Assembly (NCBI GenBank): GCA_002319795.1
Contig: DCFU01000044.1
Span: 79,904-143,903, forward strand
DNA from: Megamonas sp. UBA1796
GTDB taxonomy: Bacteria > Bacillota > Negativicutes > Selenomonadales > Selenomonadaceae
DNA length: 64,000 bases
Reading direction: 5' to 3'
The notes below the pieces were generated by a model. It worked only from the letters and a program-made list of their open reading frames with translations. It was not told the DNA's origin and made no database searches. How positions within the stretch are numbered: the stretch's first letter is position 1; every line of letters starts with the position of its first letter. Shown piece after piece: positions 43,748 to 52,155 of this stretch. The position numbers and the translations under genes were made by a program.

Positions 43748-44815
43748 TTACGTTTCCTCCCTTAGTATAGCATCTATTTCTTTGAATAATTCTTCTACTA
43801 ATAAATTTTCTGGTACCTTTCGGACAATCTCACCTCGGCGGAATAGCAGCCCTTCGCCCTTGCCGCCAGCAATCCCGACATCGGCATCACGAGCTTCTCC
43901 CGGGCCATTTACCACACAGCCCATGACAGCTACCTGTATCGGCTTTGTCATACCATCCAGCTTGTTCTCCACCTGCGCCGCAATAGACGGTAAATCAATA
44001 TTGCAGCGGCCGCAGGTCGGACAAGATATGAGCGTCGGCCCGTATTCCCTGAGACCTAAGGACTTCAGTATCTCATTGGCTACACGCACCTCGACGACAG
44101 GATCTCCTGTAAGGGAAATTCGAAAGGTATCACCAATACCTTCAGCCAAAAGCGCGCCAATTCCTACGGCGGATTTGATCATGCCTGTACGTGCTGTGCC
44201 GGCCTCCGTAATACCAAGATGCAAAGGATAGTCAACCGTTTCCGACATAAGGCGGTAAGCGGCTATCGTTAAAGGCACATCATGTGCCTTAAGTGAAATC
44301 TTTAAATCATAAAAATCCTCAGCCTCCAAAATACGGACATGCTGCAGAGCAGACTCTACCAGGGCCTCTGCCGTAACTTTACCATATTTTGTAAGGAGCA
44401 TCTTATCAAGCGAACCTGCATTCACACCGATACGTATCGGAATATGATTTTTTTTTGCTTCCCTCACCACCGCACGCACATTTTCCCGGCCACCGATATT
44501 TCCCGGATTCAGGCGCAGCGCTGCAATGCCCTGTTTGATTGCCTCCAGGGCAAGCCGATAGTCAAAGTGGATATCGGCCACAAGCGGGATATCCACCGCC
44601 CGGATTATATTCCCGAGATTGGCGGCCGACTCCATATCCGGTACAGCCAGCCGCACAATATCGCAGCCTGCCTTGGCAAGCGCATGAATCTGCGCAACCG
44701 TTGCCCCTGTATCCGTAGTCTTCGTATTCGTCATAGACTGCACAGAAATAGGCGCCCCACCGCCGATAGCCACCGGACCTATATGGATCTGGCGCGTTAG
44801 CCTGCGTTCACTCAT
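43748..44815 (-). CDS. ispG: IspG (GcpE), HMB-PP synthase
   Basis: (E)-4-hydroxy-3-methylbut-2-enyl diphosphate synthase, the iron-sulfur step before IspH in the non-mevalonate isoprenoid path; it needs reduced ferredoxin or flavodoxin. The 355-residue product starts in the TIM barrel with VAIGGGAPISVQSMTNTKT, and holds its 4Fe-4S cysteines in SCPTCGRCNIDL near residue 270 and VMGCVVNGPGEA near residue 303. ATG at 44815 has GGGTGAT upstream. It lies between rseP and proS. Confidence 0.94.
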   Translation of the reverse strand: MSERRLTRQIHIGPVAIGGGAPISVQSMTNTKTTDTGATVAQIHALAKAGCDIVRLAVPDMESAANLGNIIRAVDIPLVADIHFDYRLALEAIKQGIAALRLNPGNIGGRENVRAVVREAKKNHIPIRIGVNAGSLDKMLLTKYGKVTAEALVESALQHVRILEAEDFYDLKISLKAHDVPLTIAAYRLMSETVDYPLHLGITEAGTARTGMIKSAVGIGALLAEGIGDTFRISLTGDPVVEVRVANEILKSLGLREYGPTLISCPTCGRCNIDLPSIAAQVENKLDGMTKPIQVAVMGCVVNGPGEARDADVGIAGGKGEGLLFRRGEIVRKVPENLLVEELFKEIDAILREET

Positions 44816-44842
44816 AGTATCACCCGTCCTGTCCATATTCTT

Positions 44843-45880
44843 TTAATTACCTAAAAAAACCCGCACAATATCATTTTTCGTAGCAAAAAGCATCAAGGCC
44901 AGTAGCAGTGCAAACCCTACAGACTGCGCATAACGCAGTGCCTTGGCAGAAAGAGGCTTTCCTCGTATGGCCTCAACAACCAGTGTCATGAAATGGCCGC
45001 CATCCAGTGCCGGTATCGGAAAAAGATTAATGATCCCAAGGTTCAGGCTTAAAAGTGCCGCAAAATTCAAAAGCGGCACAAAACCAATCTGTGCCACCTC
45101 GCCGGCCATTTGGGCTACGCCTAAAGGTCCTGCGAGTTCCGCAGCAGACTCTCCCGTAAATATCTGGACAAGTCCATCCATCATACGATAAAGGATATAT
45201 CCCGTCTTCTGTACTGCCAGCGAAGCAGATTCTGCAAGCCCGGGCTGCATTGTATCCACTGAGCTCATAACCCCAACCATGGCACGCTTGGAACTGCTGT
45301 CATAAACTGGAATGAGAGTAGTAGCCATGTCCACATCTCCACGTTTGAACTCAATCTTGAATACCTTGCCATCACCGTCCCGTATCGTATCCACAAAAGC
45401 TACCCAGGAATCAATATCCTGCCCATCTATACGTACGATGCGGTCACCAGCCCTGAGTCCTGCCTCTGCTGCCGGCTTGTGCTCAATTACAGTCCCCAGC
45501 ACCGGTTCCATAGATGGCGTGCTTACCCCTGCAAAGAAAAAAATACCAAAAAACAGCAACAGCGGCAAAAGAAAATTCATGAATGAGCCTGCCAGAATCA
45601 CCACCATGCGTGCCCTCACAGATTTCGCTGAATAGCCCCGCTCACCGGCATTATTATCCTCCGGATCCATCCCAGCAATATTATTGAAACCACCTAAAGG
45701 TATACTGCGAACCGAGTATACTGTCTCACCATATTTATAACTCAAAATTTTTGGTCCAAAACCAATAGCGAACTCATCCACGCGCATATCCGTAAGCTTA
45801 GCCGTTATAAAATGTCCAAGCTCATGAACAAGGACCAACAAACCAAATACAAAAATTGCTGCTATAATTGTAAGAATCAT
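44843..45880 (-). CDS. rseP: RseP-type site-2 zinc metalloprotease
   Basis: Intramembrane protease acting on membrane anti-sigma factors or signal peptides. The 345-residue product has the zinc-binding HELGH at 19-23 in its first helix, a PDZ domain at about 120-200 (AGDRIVRIDGQDIDSWVAFV), and the LDG-type motif NLFPIPALDGGHF near residue 288-300. Four transmembrane regions are visible. It lies between dxr and ispG, the normal Bacillota order. Confidence 0.93.
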   Translation of the reverse strand: MILTIIAAIFVFGLLVLVHELGHFITAKLTDMRVDEFAIGFGPKILSYKYGETVYSVRSIPLGGFNNIAGMDPEDNNAGERGYSAKSVRARMVVILAGSFMNFLLPLLLFFGIFFFAGVSTPSMEPVLGTVIEHKPAAEAGLRAGDRIVRIDGQDIDSWVAFVDTIRDGDGKVFKIEFKRGDVDMATTLIPVYDSSSKRAMVGVMSSVDTMQPGLAESASLAVQKTGYILYRMMDGLVQIFTGESAAELAGPLGVAQMAGEVAQIGFVPLLNFAALLSLNLGIINLFPIPALDGGHFMTLVVEAIRGKPLSAKALRYAQSVGFALLLALMLFATKNDIVRVFLGN

Positions 45881-45895
45881 TCTATCACCTTCATC

Positions 45896-47044
45896 CTATC
45901 TCCTCAAAAGCTTCCGTGCATAATCACGCGCCCATGCATCCTCGGCAAAGAAAAGCTCCAGTGTTGGTTTATTCTGGCTTTGCCTTGCCTCCATGGTACG
46001 CTCAATGATATCGTAAATATCAAGAAAACCTATTCCACCTGCCAGGAAAGCCTCTACTGCAACCTCATTTGCCGCATTCATCACGCAGGGCATCGTCCCC
46101 CCTATGCGTCCAGCCTCATACGCAAGTGCAAGGCCTCGAAAGGTATCGATATCCGGCTTTGCAAAAGTAAGTGGCTGCATGTCCCAGAAATCCAACCGCC
46201 GGAATACAGAAGGCTGCCTGTCTGGATATGTCAAGGCATATTGAATAGGAAGCCGCATGTCTGTAGAACCAAGTTGCGCCACAACAGCACCGTCCTGATA
46301 TTGCACCATGGAATGTACTATACTCTGCGGATGCACAACTACCTGAATTTGCTCATAGTCCGCATGATAAAGCCATTTTGCCTCAATGACTTCAAGTCCT
46401 TTATTTACCAGTGTTGCCGAATCTATCGTGATTTTTTTCCCCATAGACCAGGTGGGATGGTTCAGACAATCTTTAACTGAAACCCGCGCCAACTCTTCTT
46501 TGCGCTTTCCCCGAAATGGTCCCCCGGAACAGGTAAGAATGAGTTTTTCCATACTTTCCCGTTTTTCTCCTTGCAAACACTGAAATAATGCACAGTGCTC
46601 ACTGTCAACCGGCAGAATAGCAACTCCCTTTTCTCTTGCACGTGCCATGACCAATTCGCCTGCGACCACCAATGTCTCCTTATTAGCCAAAGCAATGTTC
46701 TTACCGGCATCAAGTGCAGCCATCGTAGGCTCCAGACCGGCAAACCCCATCATAGAGGTTACAACTATATCCGCTGTGCTATATGCTGCAGCTTCCAGAA
46801 GGCCCTGCCTTCCACTGATTATTTTCGTTTTTCCTATATAACGTGACCGCAGCTTCGCCGCCGCAGCATCATCCACGAGCACTGCCAACTCCGGGGAAAA
46901 TTCTTGTATCTGCTTTTCCAGCAATGCATCACTACGATTCGCCGCAAGCACTGAAACATGAAATCTGTCCCGATTTGCACGCACAACATCGAGTGTCTGT
47001 GTACCTATGGAGCCTGTAGAACCCAATAAGGCAATATTCTTCAT
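45896..47044 (-). CDS. dxr: DXP reductoisomerase (IspC)
   Basis: 1-deoxy-D-xylulose-5-phosphate reductoisomerase, the NADPH-dependent step producing MEP in isoprenoid synthesis. The 382-residue product has the Rossmann loop LLGSTGSIGTQTLDVVR at 5-21, NKETLVVAG near 120, PVDSEHCALFQCLQG near 143 with the metal Asp/Glu, and TWSMGKKITIDSATLVNKGL near 193. It lies between cdsA and rseP. Confidence 0.95.
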   Translation of the reverse strand: MKNIALLGSTGSIGTQTLDVVRANRDRFHVSVLAANRSDALLEKQIQEFSPELAVLVDDAAAAKLRSRYIGKTKIISGRQGLLEAAAYSTADIVVTSMMGFAGLEPTMAALDAGKNIALANKETLVVAGELVMARAREKGVAILPVDSEHCALFQCLQGEKRESMEKLILTCSGGPFRGKRKEELARVSVKDCLNHPTWSMGKKITIDSATLVNKGLEVIEAKWLYHADYEQIQVVVHPQSIVHSMVQYQDGAVVAQLGSTDMRLPIQYALTYPDRQPSVFRRLDFWDMQPLTFAKPDIDTFRGLALAYEAGRIGGTMPCVMNAANEVAVEAFLAGGIGFLDIYDIIERTMEARQSQNKPTLELFFAEDAWARDYARKLLRR

Positions 47045-47053
47045 GAAACTCTC

Positions 47054-47881
47054 CTATCCCACCAACTTAAAAAACTGAATAAAATAATACATGAAAGGCA
47101 TCGTAAACATCGTACTATCAAAACGATCCAGCACGCCGCCATGTCCCGGAATAAGTGACCCGGAATCTTTGATACCTGTATGGCGCTTTATTACAGACTC
47201 CACCAAGTCTCCCAAGGTCGCCACAAGCGCTATACAAATTCCTAACACCGCCATCTTTAAAAGCGGAAAAGAAAAAAACGCACCTATACCGGTTACAGTT
47301 ACCACAGTCCCAATCACACCGCCTACAAATCCTTCGACAGTCTTTCCCGGGCTTATATCCGGACACAGCTTGTGGGCTCCGCACAGAGACCCCGTAAAGT
47401 AGGCACAGGTATCGCTTGCCCAGGTACCGAGAAGCGCACTCCAAATCAAGGCACACCCTATCTCCATACTGCCCGCAGGCGATGAAACCACTGCACCATC
47501 GCCCCATGAACGCAAGAGCATCAGATAAGAAAACGTCAGGCCTACATATAAAATACCTACCACTGAAATCATGGCTTCTTCAACAGAAAAGCTTTTATGC
47601 AGCAGCACACTCTGGGCCAATACGACCAGGAGCAGCAGTACTGTAACGGCCATCGTCTCTTCCGGTACACCAAAAACTGCACAACACCAAAACAGAGTCA
47701 GCGCCAACATGCCACTCAGATAAGCCAGATGCTGGTCTTTATGCGCAAAGGCCCGTGAAAATTCATGCCAGCCGATAATTGACAGCAAAAGTACAACCGC
47801 ATTGAATATCATCCCGCCTGTCTGGATGATAAAAGCCGCTGCAGTCATGCCGATAACTCCTGTAATAATCCTCGTACCCAA
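47054..47881 (-). CDS. cdsA: Phosphatidate cytidylyltransferase CdsA
   Basis: Makes CDP-diacylglycerol from phosphatidate at the membrane. About eight hydrophobic helices and the CDP-alcohol signature from near residue 180 to 250, including SPGKTVEGFVGGVIG and DLVESVIKRHTGIKDSGSLIPGHGG (quoted in two parts), with the conserved GHGGVLDRFDS. I prefer a TTG start at 47881 with GAGG seven bases upstream, giving 275 residues; a GTG three codons earlier (47890) abuts the site. It follows uppS closely. Confidence 0.9.
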   Translation of the reverse strand: MGTRIITGVIGMTAAAFIIQTGGMIFNAVVLLLSIIGWHEFSRAFAHKDQHLAYLSGMLALTLFWCCAVFGVPEETMAVTVLLLLVVLAQSVLLHKSFSVEEAMISVVGILYVGLTFSYLMLLRSWGDGAVVSSPAGSMEIGCALIWSALLGTWASDTCAYFTGSLCGAHKLCPDISPGKTVEGFVGGVIGTVVTVTGIGAFFSFPLLKMAVLGICIALVATLGDLVESVIKRHTGIKDSGSLIPGHGGVLDRFDSTMFTMPFMYYFIQFFKLVG

Positions 47882-47896
47882 AGCTTGCACCTCTGT

Positions 47897-48682
47897 CTAT
47901 TTATTTTTTAATCCTCCAAAGCGTCGGTCACGGCGTCCAAAGTCTTCTAATGCCTGAACAAAGCATGCCGGCGTGAAATCCGGCCAATTTGTTTTTGTAA
48001 ACCAAAATTCCGCATAGGCTGTCTGCCAAAGCAGAAAATTGCTGAGCCGCAAATCTCCGCTCGTACGAATAACAAGATCCACCGGCGGCAGACCGGCGGT
48101 ATCCAGATGGTTCTCCAGTATCGTTTCATCAATGGAATCTGCCGCCAGCCTTCCATCTGCAACTTCTGCAGCTATGGAATGCATAGCGCGAATAAGCTCG
48201 TCCTGCCCTCCATAATTCATAGCCACATTAAAACGCACCCCTGTATTATGTTCCGTGCGCTTCTGCGCACTTTTCGCCTGTCGGCATAGTTCCGTCGACA
48301 GCTCATCAATGCGTCCGATAAACTGCAGCCGTACATTATCTTCATCCATTTCATTGATTTCCCGTTCAAGGTACTCCGAAAAAAGTTTCATAAGGAAATC
48401 TACCTCAGCATGCGGCCGTTTCCAGTTCTCTGTTGAAAACGCATACACCGTGAGCGCCTGAATTCGCAAGTCGATAGCCACCTTCAGCACTTGTTTTAAG
48501 GCATTCACGCCAGCCGTATGCCCGGCTGTGCGGATAAGACCTTTCCCCTTTGCCCATCTTCCGTTGCCATCCATAATAATGGCAACATGTCCAGGTAAAC
48601 GGCCCGGGTCTATTCTATCATATAGCGGGGCCTGTACCCATGCCGTCTGCGGCACAGAACCTCCGAACATCTTCTTCCACAT
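47897..48682 (-). CDS. uppS: Undecaprenyl diphosphate synthase (UppS)
   Basis: Cis-prenyltransferase that makes the C55 lipid carrier for cell-wall synthesis. The 261-residue product has AIIMDGNGRWA near 35-44 with catalytic Asp38, ALTVYAFSTENWKRP near 85, and DLVIRTSGDLRLSNFLLWQ near 205. The ATG at 48682 has AGGAG seven bases upstream; the frame's upstream extension crosses a terminator and the ferredoxin gene. It opens the uppS-cdsA-dxr-rseP-ispG-proS unit. Confidence 0.94.
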   Translation of the reverse strand: MWKKMFGGSVPQTAWVQAPLYDRIDPGRLPGHVAIIMDGNGRWAKGKGLIRTAGHTAGVNALKQVLKVAIDLRIQALTVYAFSTENWKRPHAEVDFLMKLFSEYLEREINEMDEDNVRLQFIGRIDELSTELCRQAKSAQKRTEHNTGVRFNVAMNYGGQDELIRAMHSIAAEVADGRLAADSIDETILENHLDTAGLPPVDLVIRTSGDLRLSNFLLWQTAYAEFWFTKTNWPDFTPACFVQALEDFGRRDRRFGGLKNK

Positions 48683-48701
48683 ATTGATTCTCCTAAAAAC
48701 A

Positions 48702-48738
48702 AGAAATAAGCCCCTCTCAGTAAATCCGAAGAGGGGCT
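48702..48738 (-). terminator. Terminator after the ferredoxin gene
   Basis: Hairpin AGCCCCTC / GAGGGGCT (48709-48716 with 48731-48738) followed on the minus strand by TATTTCTTG. The T tract is short, so readthrough into uppS is possible. Confidence 0.6.
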
Positions 48739-48743
48739 CTTCA

Positions 48744-48914
48744 TTACGGAGCTGAAATAGCTGACACTGGGCAACCAGCGGCACAAGCACCACACTCAAC
48801 ACACTTTTCAGGGTCAATTTCGTAATGTGATTCGCCTTCAGCAATAGCATCCGCTGGACAAGTTCCAGCACAAGAACCGCAAGAAATACAGTCATCACTA
48901 ATTTTATAAGCCAT
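48744..48914 (-). CDS. 2[4Fe-4S] ferredoxin
   Basis: A 56-residue clostridial-type ferredoxin, an electron carrier. Two CxxCxxCxxxCP motifs are complete: Cys9/12/15/19 and Cys38/41/44/48, each binding three ligands of one cluster and one of the other. AGGAGG precedes the ATG at 48914. The start lies within the last 11 bases of the small ORF upstream. It could be a donor for IspG a few kilobases downstream, which needs reduced ferredoxin (inference), or serve general anaerobic metabolism. Confidence 0.93.
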   Translation of the reverse strand: MAYKISDDCISCGSCAGTCPADAIAEGESHYEIDPEKCVECGACAAGCPVSAISAP

Positions 48915-49128
48915 CTTGAGACACCTCCTTTCGCAGCTTCGCAGCAAGCATCAGCTGCAAAATTCCATCACCTGTAAATCTTTGACGAACGACATACAGC
49001 TTTTGCTCGTCAATCTTGAAAAAATCACGTACAGGACGTGATCTCTTTAAGACATAATCTATATGTGCTGCCTGCAGCAGGCACTCGGCCTCCGCAAGGG
49101 GACGCCCCACAACATCAATCGTCACCAT
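48904..49128 (-). CDS. Small protein of unknown function with PASTA-like segment
   Basis: A 74-residue product I do not recognise. The ATG overlaps the frr stop (TGATG) and the stop overlaps the ferredoxin start region, so it is packed in like a coupled gene. Its N-terminal VVGRPLAEAECLLQAAHID resembles the VVGxxLxEAxxxLxxAG core of a PASTA repeat, but there is no signal peptide, so it should be cytosolic. The rest (RSRPVRDFFKIDEQKLYVVR) looks like a second strand-rich unit. Real coding is likely but not certain. Confidence 0.55.
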   Translation of the reverse strand: MVTIDVVGRPLAEAECLLQAAHIDYVLKRSRPVRDFFKIDEQKLYVVRQRFTGDGILQLMLAAKLRKEVSQDGL

Positions 49129-49685
49129 CAGATTTCCATAATCTCTTTTTCTTTGCCGGCCTTAATATCATCAATCGTCTTTATATACTTATCGACAATC
49201 TTCTGCATGTCCTCCTGGCCTTTCTTAGAGTCATCCTCCGTGATTTCCTTGGCTTTTTCACTTTTCTTCATGGCCTCGTTCGCATCACGACGAAGATTAC
49301 GTACAGCAATCTTCGTTTCCTCAGCTTTTTTATTGATACTCTTGCCCAGTTCGGCACGGCGCTCCTGGGTAAGCTGTGGAATCGAAATACGAATCGCTGT
49401 ACCATCTGAATTCGGTGTAAGCCCCAGATCAGACTTCATAATAGCCTTCTCAATATCGTGCAATACGGACTTTTCCCAAGGCTGTATCACAATCATACGC
49501 GGCTCAGGCACTGAAACCTTCGCCACCTGGTTCACAGGTGTCGGTGCCCCATAATATTCCACCATAACTCTGTCTAAAAGCGCAGGTGTAGCCCTGCCAG
49601 CACGCAGCGAAGCATATTCATGCTTCAGAGCCTCAAGGCATTTTTTCATGCGATCTTCATGCGATGCCAGTATATCTTTAACCAT
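49128..49685 (-). CDS. frr: Ribosome recycling factor
   Basis: Splits post-termination ribosomes together with EF-G. The 185-residue product is full length with LRAGRATPALLDRVMVEYYG near 28-47, the PEPRMIVIQPWEKS stretch, and LTQERRAELGKSINKKAE near 113. It overlaps the pyrH stop by eight bases and is followed by a TGATG overlap with the small ORF. Confidence 0.95.
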   Translation of the reverse strand: MVKDILASHEDRMKKCLEALKHEYASLRAGRATPALLDRVMVEYYGAPTPVNQVAKVSVPEPRMIVIQPWEKSVLHDIEKAIMKSDLGLTPNSDGTAIRISIPQLTQERRAELGKSINKKAEETKIAVRNLRRDANEAMKKSEKAKEITEDDSKKGQEDMQKIVDKYIKTIDDIKAGKEKEIMEI

Positions 49686-50409
49686 CTTTCCTTCCTCCTA
49701 CAATCGTACCAATTGGCTCACCAAGAGCCGCCCGCAAGATATTTTCATGATGATCTATATTAAATACAACCAGCGGAATCTGGTTATCCATGCAGAGACT
49801 CGTAGCCGTAGAATCCATTACGGCCAGTCCACGCTGCAAGACTTCTCTATATTCCAGCGTATCGAACTTCTTAGCATCTGGATTATGATTTGGATCCGAA
49901 TCATACACACCATCCGTATTTTTCTTCGCCATAAGAATAACGTCTGCTTCAATCTCAGCCGCCCGAAGCGCCGCTGTCGTATCCGTCGAAAAATATGGAT
50001 TACCCGTACCTGCACCAAAGATGACTACGCGCCCCTTCTCCAAATGCCGTACGGCCTTACGTCGAATGTACGGTTCTGCGACCTGGCGCATCTCAATAGC
50101 ACTCTGTACACGCGTGTCCACATTCATTTTTTCCAGAGCATCCTGCAATGCCAGGGAATTCATGACTGTAGCCATCATTCCCATATAATCTGCAGTAGCA
50201 CGCTCCATGCCCCTGGCACTCCCTGCAAGGCCTCTCCAAATATTACCGCCGCCAACTACAACTGCTACATCTATACCATGCTCATGGACTGCCTTAACCT
50301 GCCGGGCAATAGACTCAACAACCTCCGTGTTAATCCCAAAGCCCTGATTTCCGGCAAGTGATTCCCCACTCAGCTTCAGGATAACGCGTTTATATTTCGT
50401 GTTTGTCAA
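49678..50409 (-). CDS. pyrH: UMP kinase (PyrH)
   Basis: Hexameric bacterial UMP kinase that makes UDP for nucleotide and cell-wall synthesis. The 243-residue product has KRVILKLSGESLAG near 7-20, VVVGGGNIWRG near 50, FGAGTGNPYFSTDTTAALRA near 130-149 and MDSTATSLC near 195. The start is TTG at 50409 with GGAGG seven bases upstream; an earlier ATG in frame has no site. It is followed by frr with an overlap. Confidence 0.94.
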   Translation of the reverse strand: MTNTKYKRVILKLSGESLAGNQGFGINTEVVESIARQVKAVHEHGIDVAVVVGGGNIWRGLAGSARGMERATADYMGMMATVMNSLALQDALEKMNVDTRVQSAIEMRQVAEPYIRRKAVRHLEKGRVVIFGAGTGNPYFSTDTTAALRAAEIEADVILMAKKNTDGVYDSDPNHNPDAKKFDTLEYREVLQRGLAVMDSTATSLCMDNQIPLVVFNIDHHENILRAALGEPIGTIVGGRKDG

Positions 50410-50490
50410 TGTAAGACCTCCATCCGAATTCATAACTAATCTGCTTTATATAAGTTCGACAAGTTTACCGATATTCCTTTACTTATTTTG

Positions 50491-50520
50491 AAAAAAGAGA
50501 ACACGACGTGTTCTCTTTTT
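50491..50520. terminator. Bidirectional terminator between tsf and pyrH
   Basis: Perfect palindrome AGAGAACACG / ACGTGTTCTCT context (50497-50516) with A and T tracts on both sides. It separates rpsB-tsf from pyrH-frr. Confidence 0.85.
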
Positions 50521-50531
50521 AGCTGATTTTA

Positions 50532-51182
50532 TTATTTTACCGCAGCCCGGATTTCAGCAGCGAAATCTTCCTGCTTCTTTTCGATACCTTCACCAAGCTG
50601 ATATCTTACAAAACGGCGAATTGAAATATTCTCCCCAATCTTTGCAATCTTAGCCTTTACAATATCTTCAATTGTCTGCTCCGGATCCTTTACAAAAGGC
50701 TGCTCCATAAGGCATACCTCTTTATAATATTTCTGAATGCGGCCTTCTACCATTTTTTCCACAATTTTTTCTGGTTTTCCTTCATTCAGAGCCTGTTCAC
50801 GCAGAACCTCGCGCTCATGGTCCAGTTCTGTCTCATCGACTTCTTCCCGACGTACATAAGAAGGATTTGCCGCCGCAATCTGCATAGCAACATCATGTAC
50901 AAACTCCTGGAACTCACCCGTCTGTGCCACAAAATCCGTCTCACAGTTAATCTCTACAAGTACACCGATACGTCCACCTGCATGGATGTAAGAAGAAACG
51001 AGTCCTTCTGCTGCAACACGTCCAGCCTTCTTGGCTGCCGCAGCGAGTCCTTTTTCACGCAGGAAATCAATTGCCTTTTCTTTATCTCCGTCCGTTGCCG
51101 CCAGTGCCTTCTTGCAATCCATCATGCCAGCACCTGTAGTCTCACGTAATTCTTTTACCATCGCAGCCGTAATATTCGCCAT
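50532..51182 (-). CDS. tsf: Elongation factor Ts
   Basis: Nucleotide exchange factor for EF-Tu. The 216-residue product has the UBA-like N-terminus with VKELRETTGAGMMDCKKAL at about 9-27 and the contact motif TDFVAQTGEFQEFV near 82. It is of the short type, with a single core repeat region, as in several Bacillota. AGGAGG precedes the ATG; it follows rpsB. Confidence 0.95.
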   Translation of the reverse strand: MANITAAMVKELRETTGAGMMDCKKALAATDGDKEKAIDFLREKGLAAAAKKAGRVAAEGLVSSYIHAGGRIGVLVEINCETDFVAQTGEFQEFVHDVAMQIAAANPSYVRREEVDETELDHEREVLREQALNEGKPEKIVEKMVEGRIQKYYKEVCLMEQPFVKDPEQTIEDIVKAKIAKIGENISIRRFVRYQLGEGIEKKQEDFAAEIRAAVK

Positions 51183-51255
51183 TTTTATCCTCCTAAATAT
51201 AAAAGTAAAGAGTAAGGGATAAACTCCCTTACCCCATAACTTTGTTTGTTCTTAT

Positions 51256-52008
51256 TTATTCAGCCGACGCGTCAGCAGCAGCTTTCTCAGCTTCTGCAGC
51301 TTCTGCTGCTTCAGCCTCTCCAGCCTGTCCCTGACGGCCTTCAATAACAGCATCTGCCATACGGCCTGTAAGGAGCTTTACAGCACGGATAGCATCGTCG
51401 TTGCCCGGAATAACATAATCGATTTCATCCGGATCGCAATTTGTATCAACAATAGCGACAATAGGAATGCTAAGTTTTCTGGCTTCCGCTACAGCGATTC
51501 TTTCCTTGCGCGGATCAACTATAAACAGAGCACCCGGCAGTTTCGTCATATTCTTTATACCGCCAAGGAATTTCTCGAGCTTCTCCATCTCATGACGGAG
51601 CGAAAGAACTTCTTTCTTAGTGAGGACCTCAAAGGTACCATCCTCTTCCATCACTTCAAGCTCCTTCAGGCGATTGACACGTTTCTGGATTGTCTGGAAA
51701 TTCGTCATCATGCCGCCCAGCCATCTCTCGTTGACATAATACATATCAGCCTTGAGAGCTTCTTCCTTTACAGCTTCCTGTGCCTGCTTCTTTGTGCCTA
51801 CAAAGAGTACAGACTTTCCCTCTTCTGCCACGCTTCTGAGGAAATTATATGCCTCATCCACTTTTCTGACGGTCTTCTGCAAATCAATGATATAAATACC
51901 ATTACGTTCAGTGAAGATGTACTTCGCCATCTTCGGGTTCCAGCGTCTCGTCTGATGTCCGAAATGAACACCTGCTTCTAATAATTGTTTCATGGAAATA
52001 ACTGCCAT
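51256..52008 (-). CDS. rpsB: 30S ribosomal protein uS2
   Basis: Ribosomal protein S2. The 250-residue product has KQLLEAGVHFGHQTRRWNPK near 7-26, LFVGTKKQAQEAV near 70, and FIVDPRKERIAV near 155. The last 20 residues are an Ala/Glu-rich tail, a lineage-specific extension. ATG at 52008 has AGGAGG upstream. It has a strong promoter and a leader of about 105 bases. Confidence 0.95.
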   Translation of the reverse strand: MAVISMKQLLEAGVHFGHQTRRWNPKMAKYIFTERNGIYIIDLQKTVRKVDEAYNFLRSVAEEGKSVLFVGTKKQAQEAVKEEALKADMYYVNERWLGGMMTNFQTIQKRVNRLKELEVMEEDGTFEVLTKKEVLSLRHEMEKLEKFLGGIKNMTKLPGALFIVDPRKERIAVAEARKLSIPIVAIVDTNCDPDEIDYVIPGNDDAIRAVKLLTGRMADAVIEGRQGQAGEAEAAEAAEAEKAAADASAE

Positions 52009-52112
52009 GTTGGTGCACCTCCTGTTTTTGATTACCTCCGCGTCCCTCATCTCCCCGTTTAACCCAAAGGGCACAGTACGGAAATCAGTCCGCGTGCGTT
52101 TTTACTACACCG
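52009..52112 (-). promoter_or_regulatory. Leader of rpsB
   Basis: About 105 bases of untranslated leader with purine-rich GGGGAGATGAGGGACGCGG. Ribosomal-protein leaders often hold autoregulatory structures; I can only say it is long enough, not that one is present. Confidence 0.3.
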
Positions 52113-52118
52113 CTAAGA

Positions 52119-52147
52119 ATTATATCATAGATAGTTTTATAATACAA
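52119..52147 (-). promoter_or_regulatory. Promoter of rpsB-tsf
   Basis: TTGTAT (52142-52147), 17-base spacer, TATAAT (52119-52124) on the minus strand. Confidence 0.8.
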
Positions 52148-52155
52148 TTTATTTT

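Noticed and set aside
42257..43765. Plus-strand open frame of about 500 codons opposite proS
   Set aside because: Antisense shadow of prolyl-tRNA synthetase; no motif, no promoter or ribosome site.
52009..52112. Riboswitch or known ribosomal leader before rpsB
   Set aside because: The leader is long but I could not find a convincing conserved structure by eye, so it is listed only as a leader.
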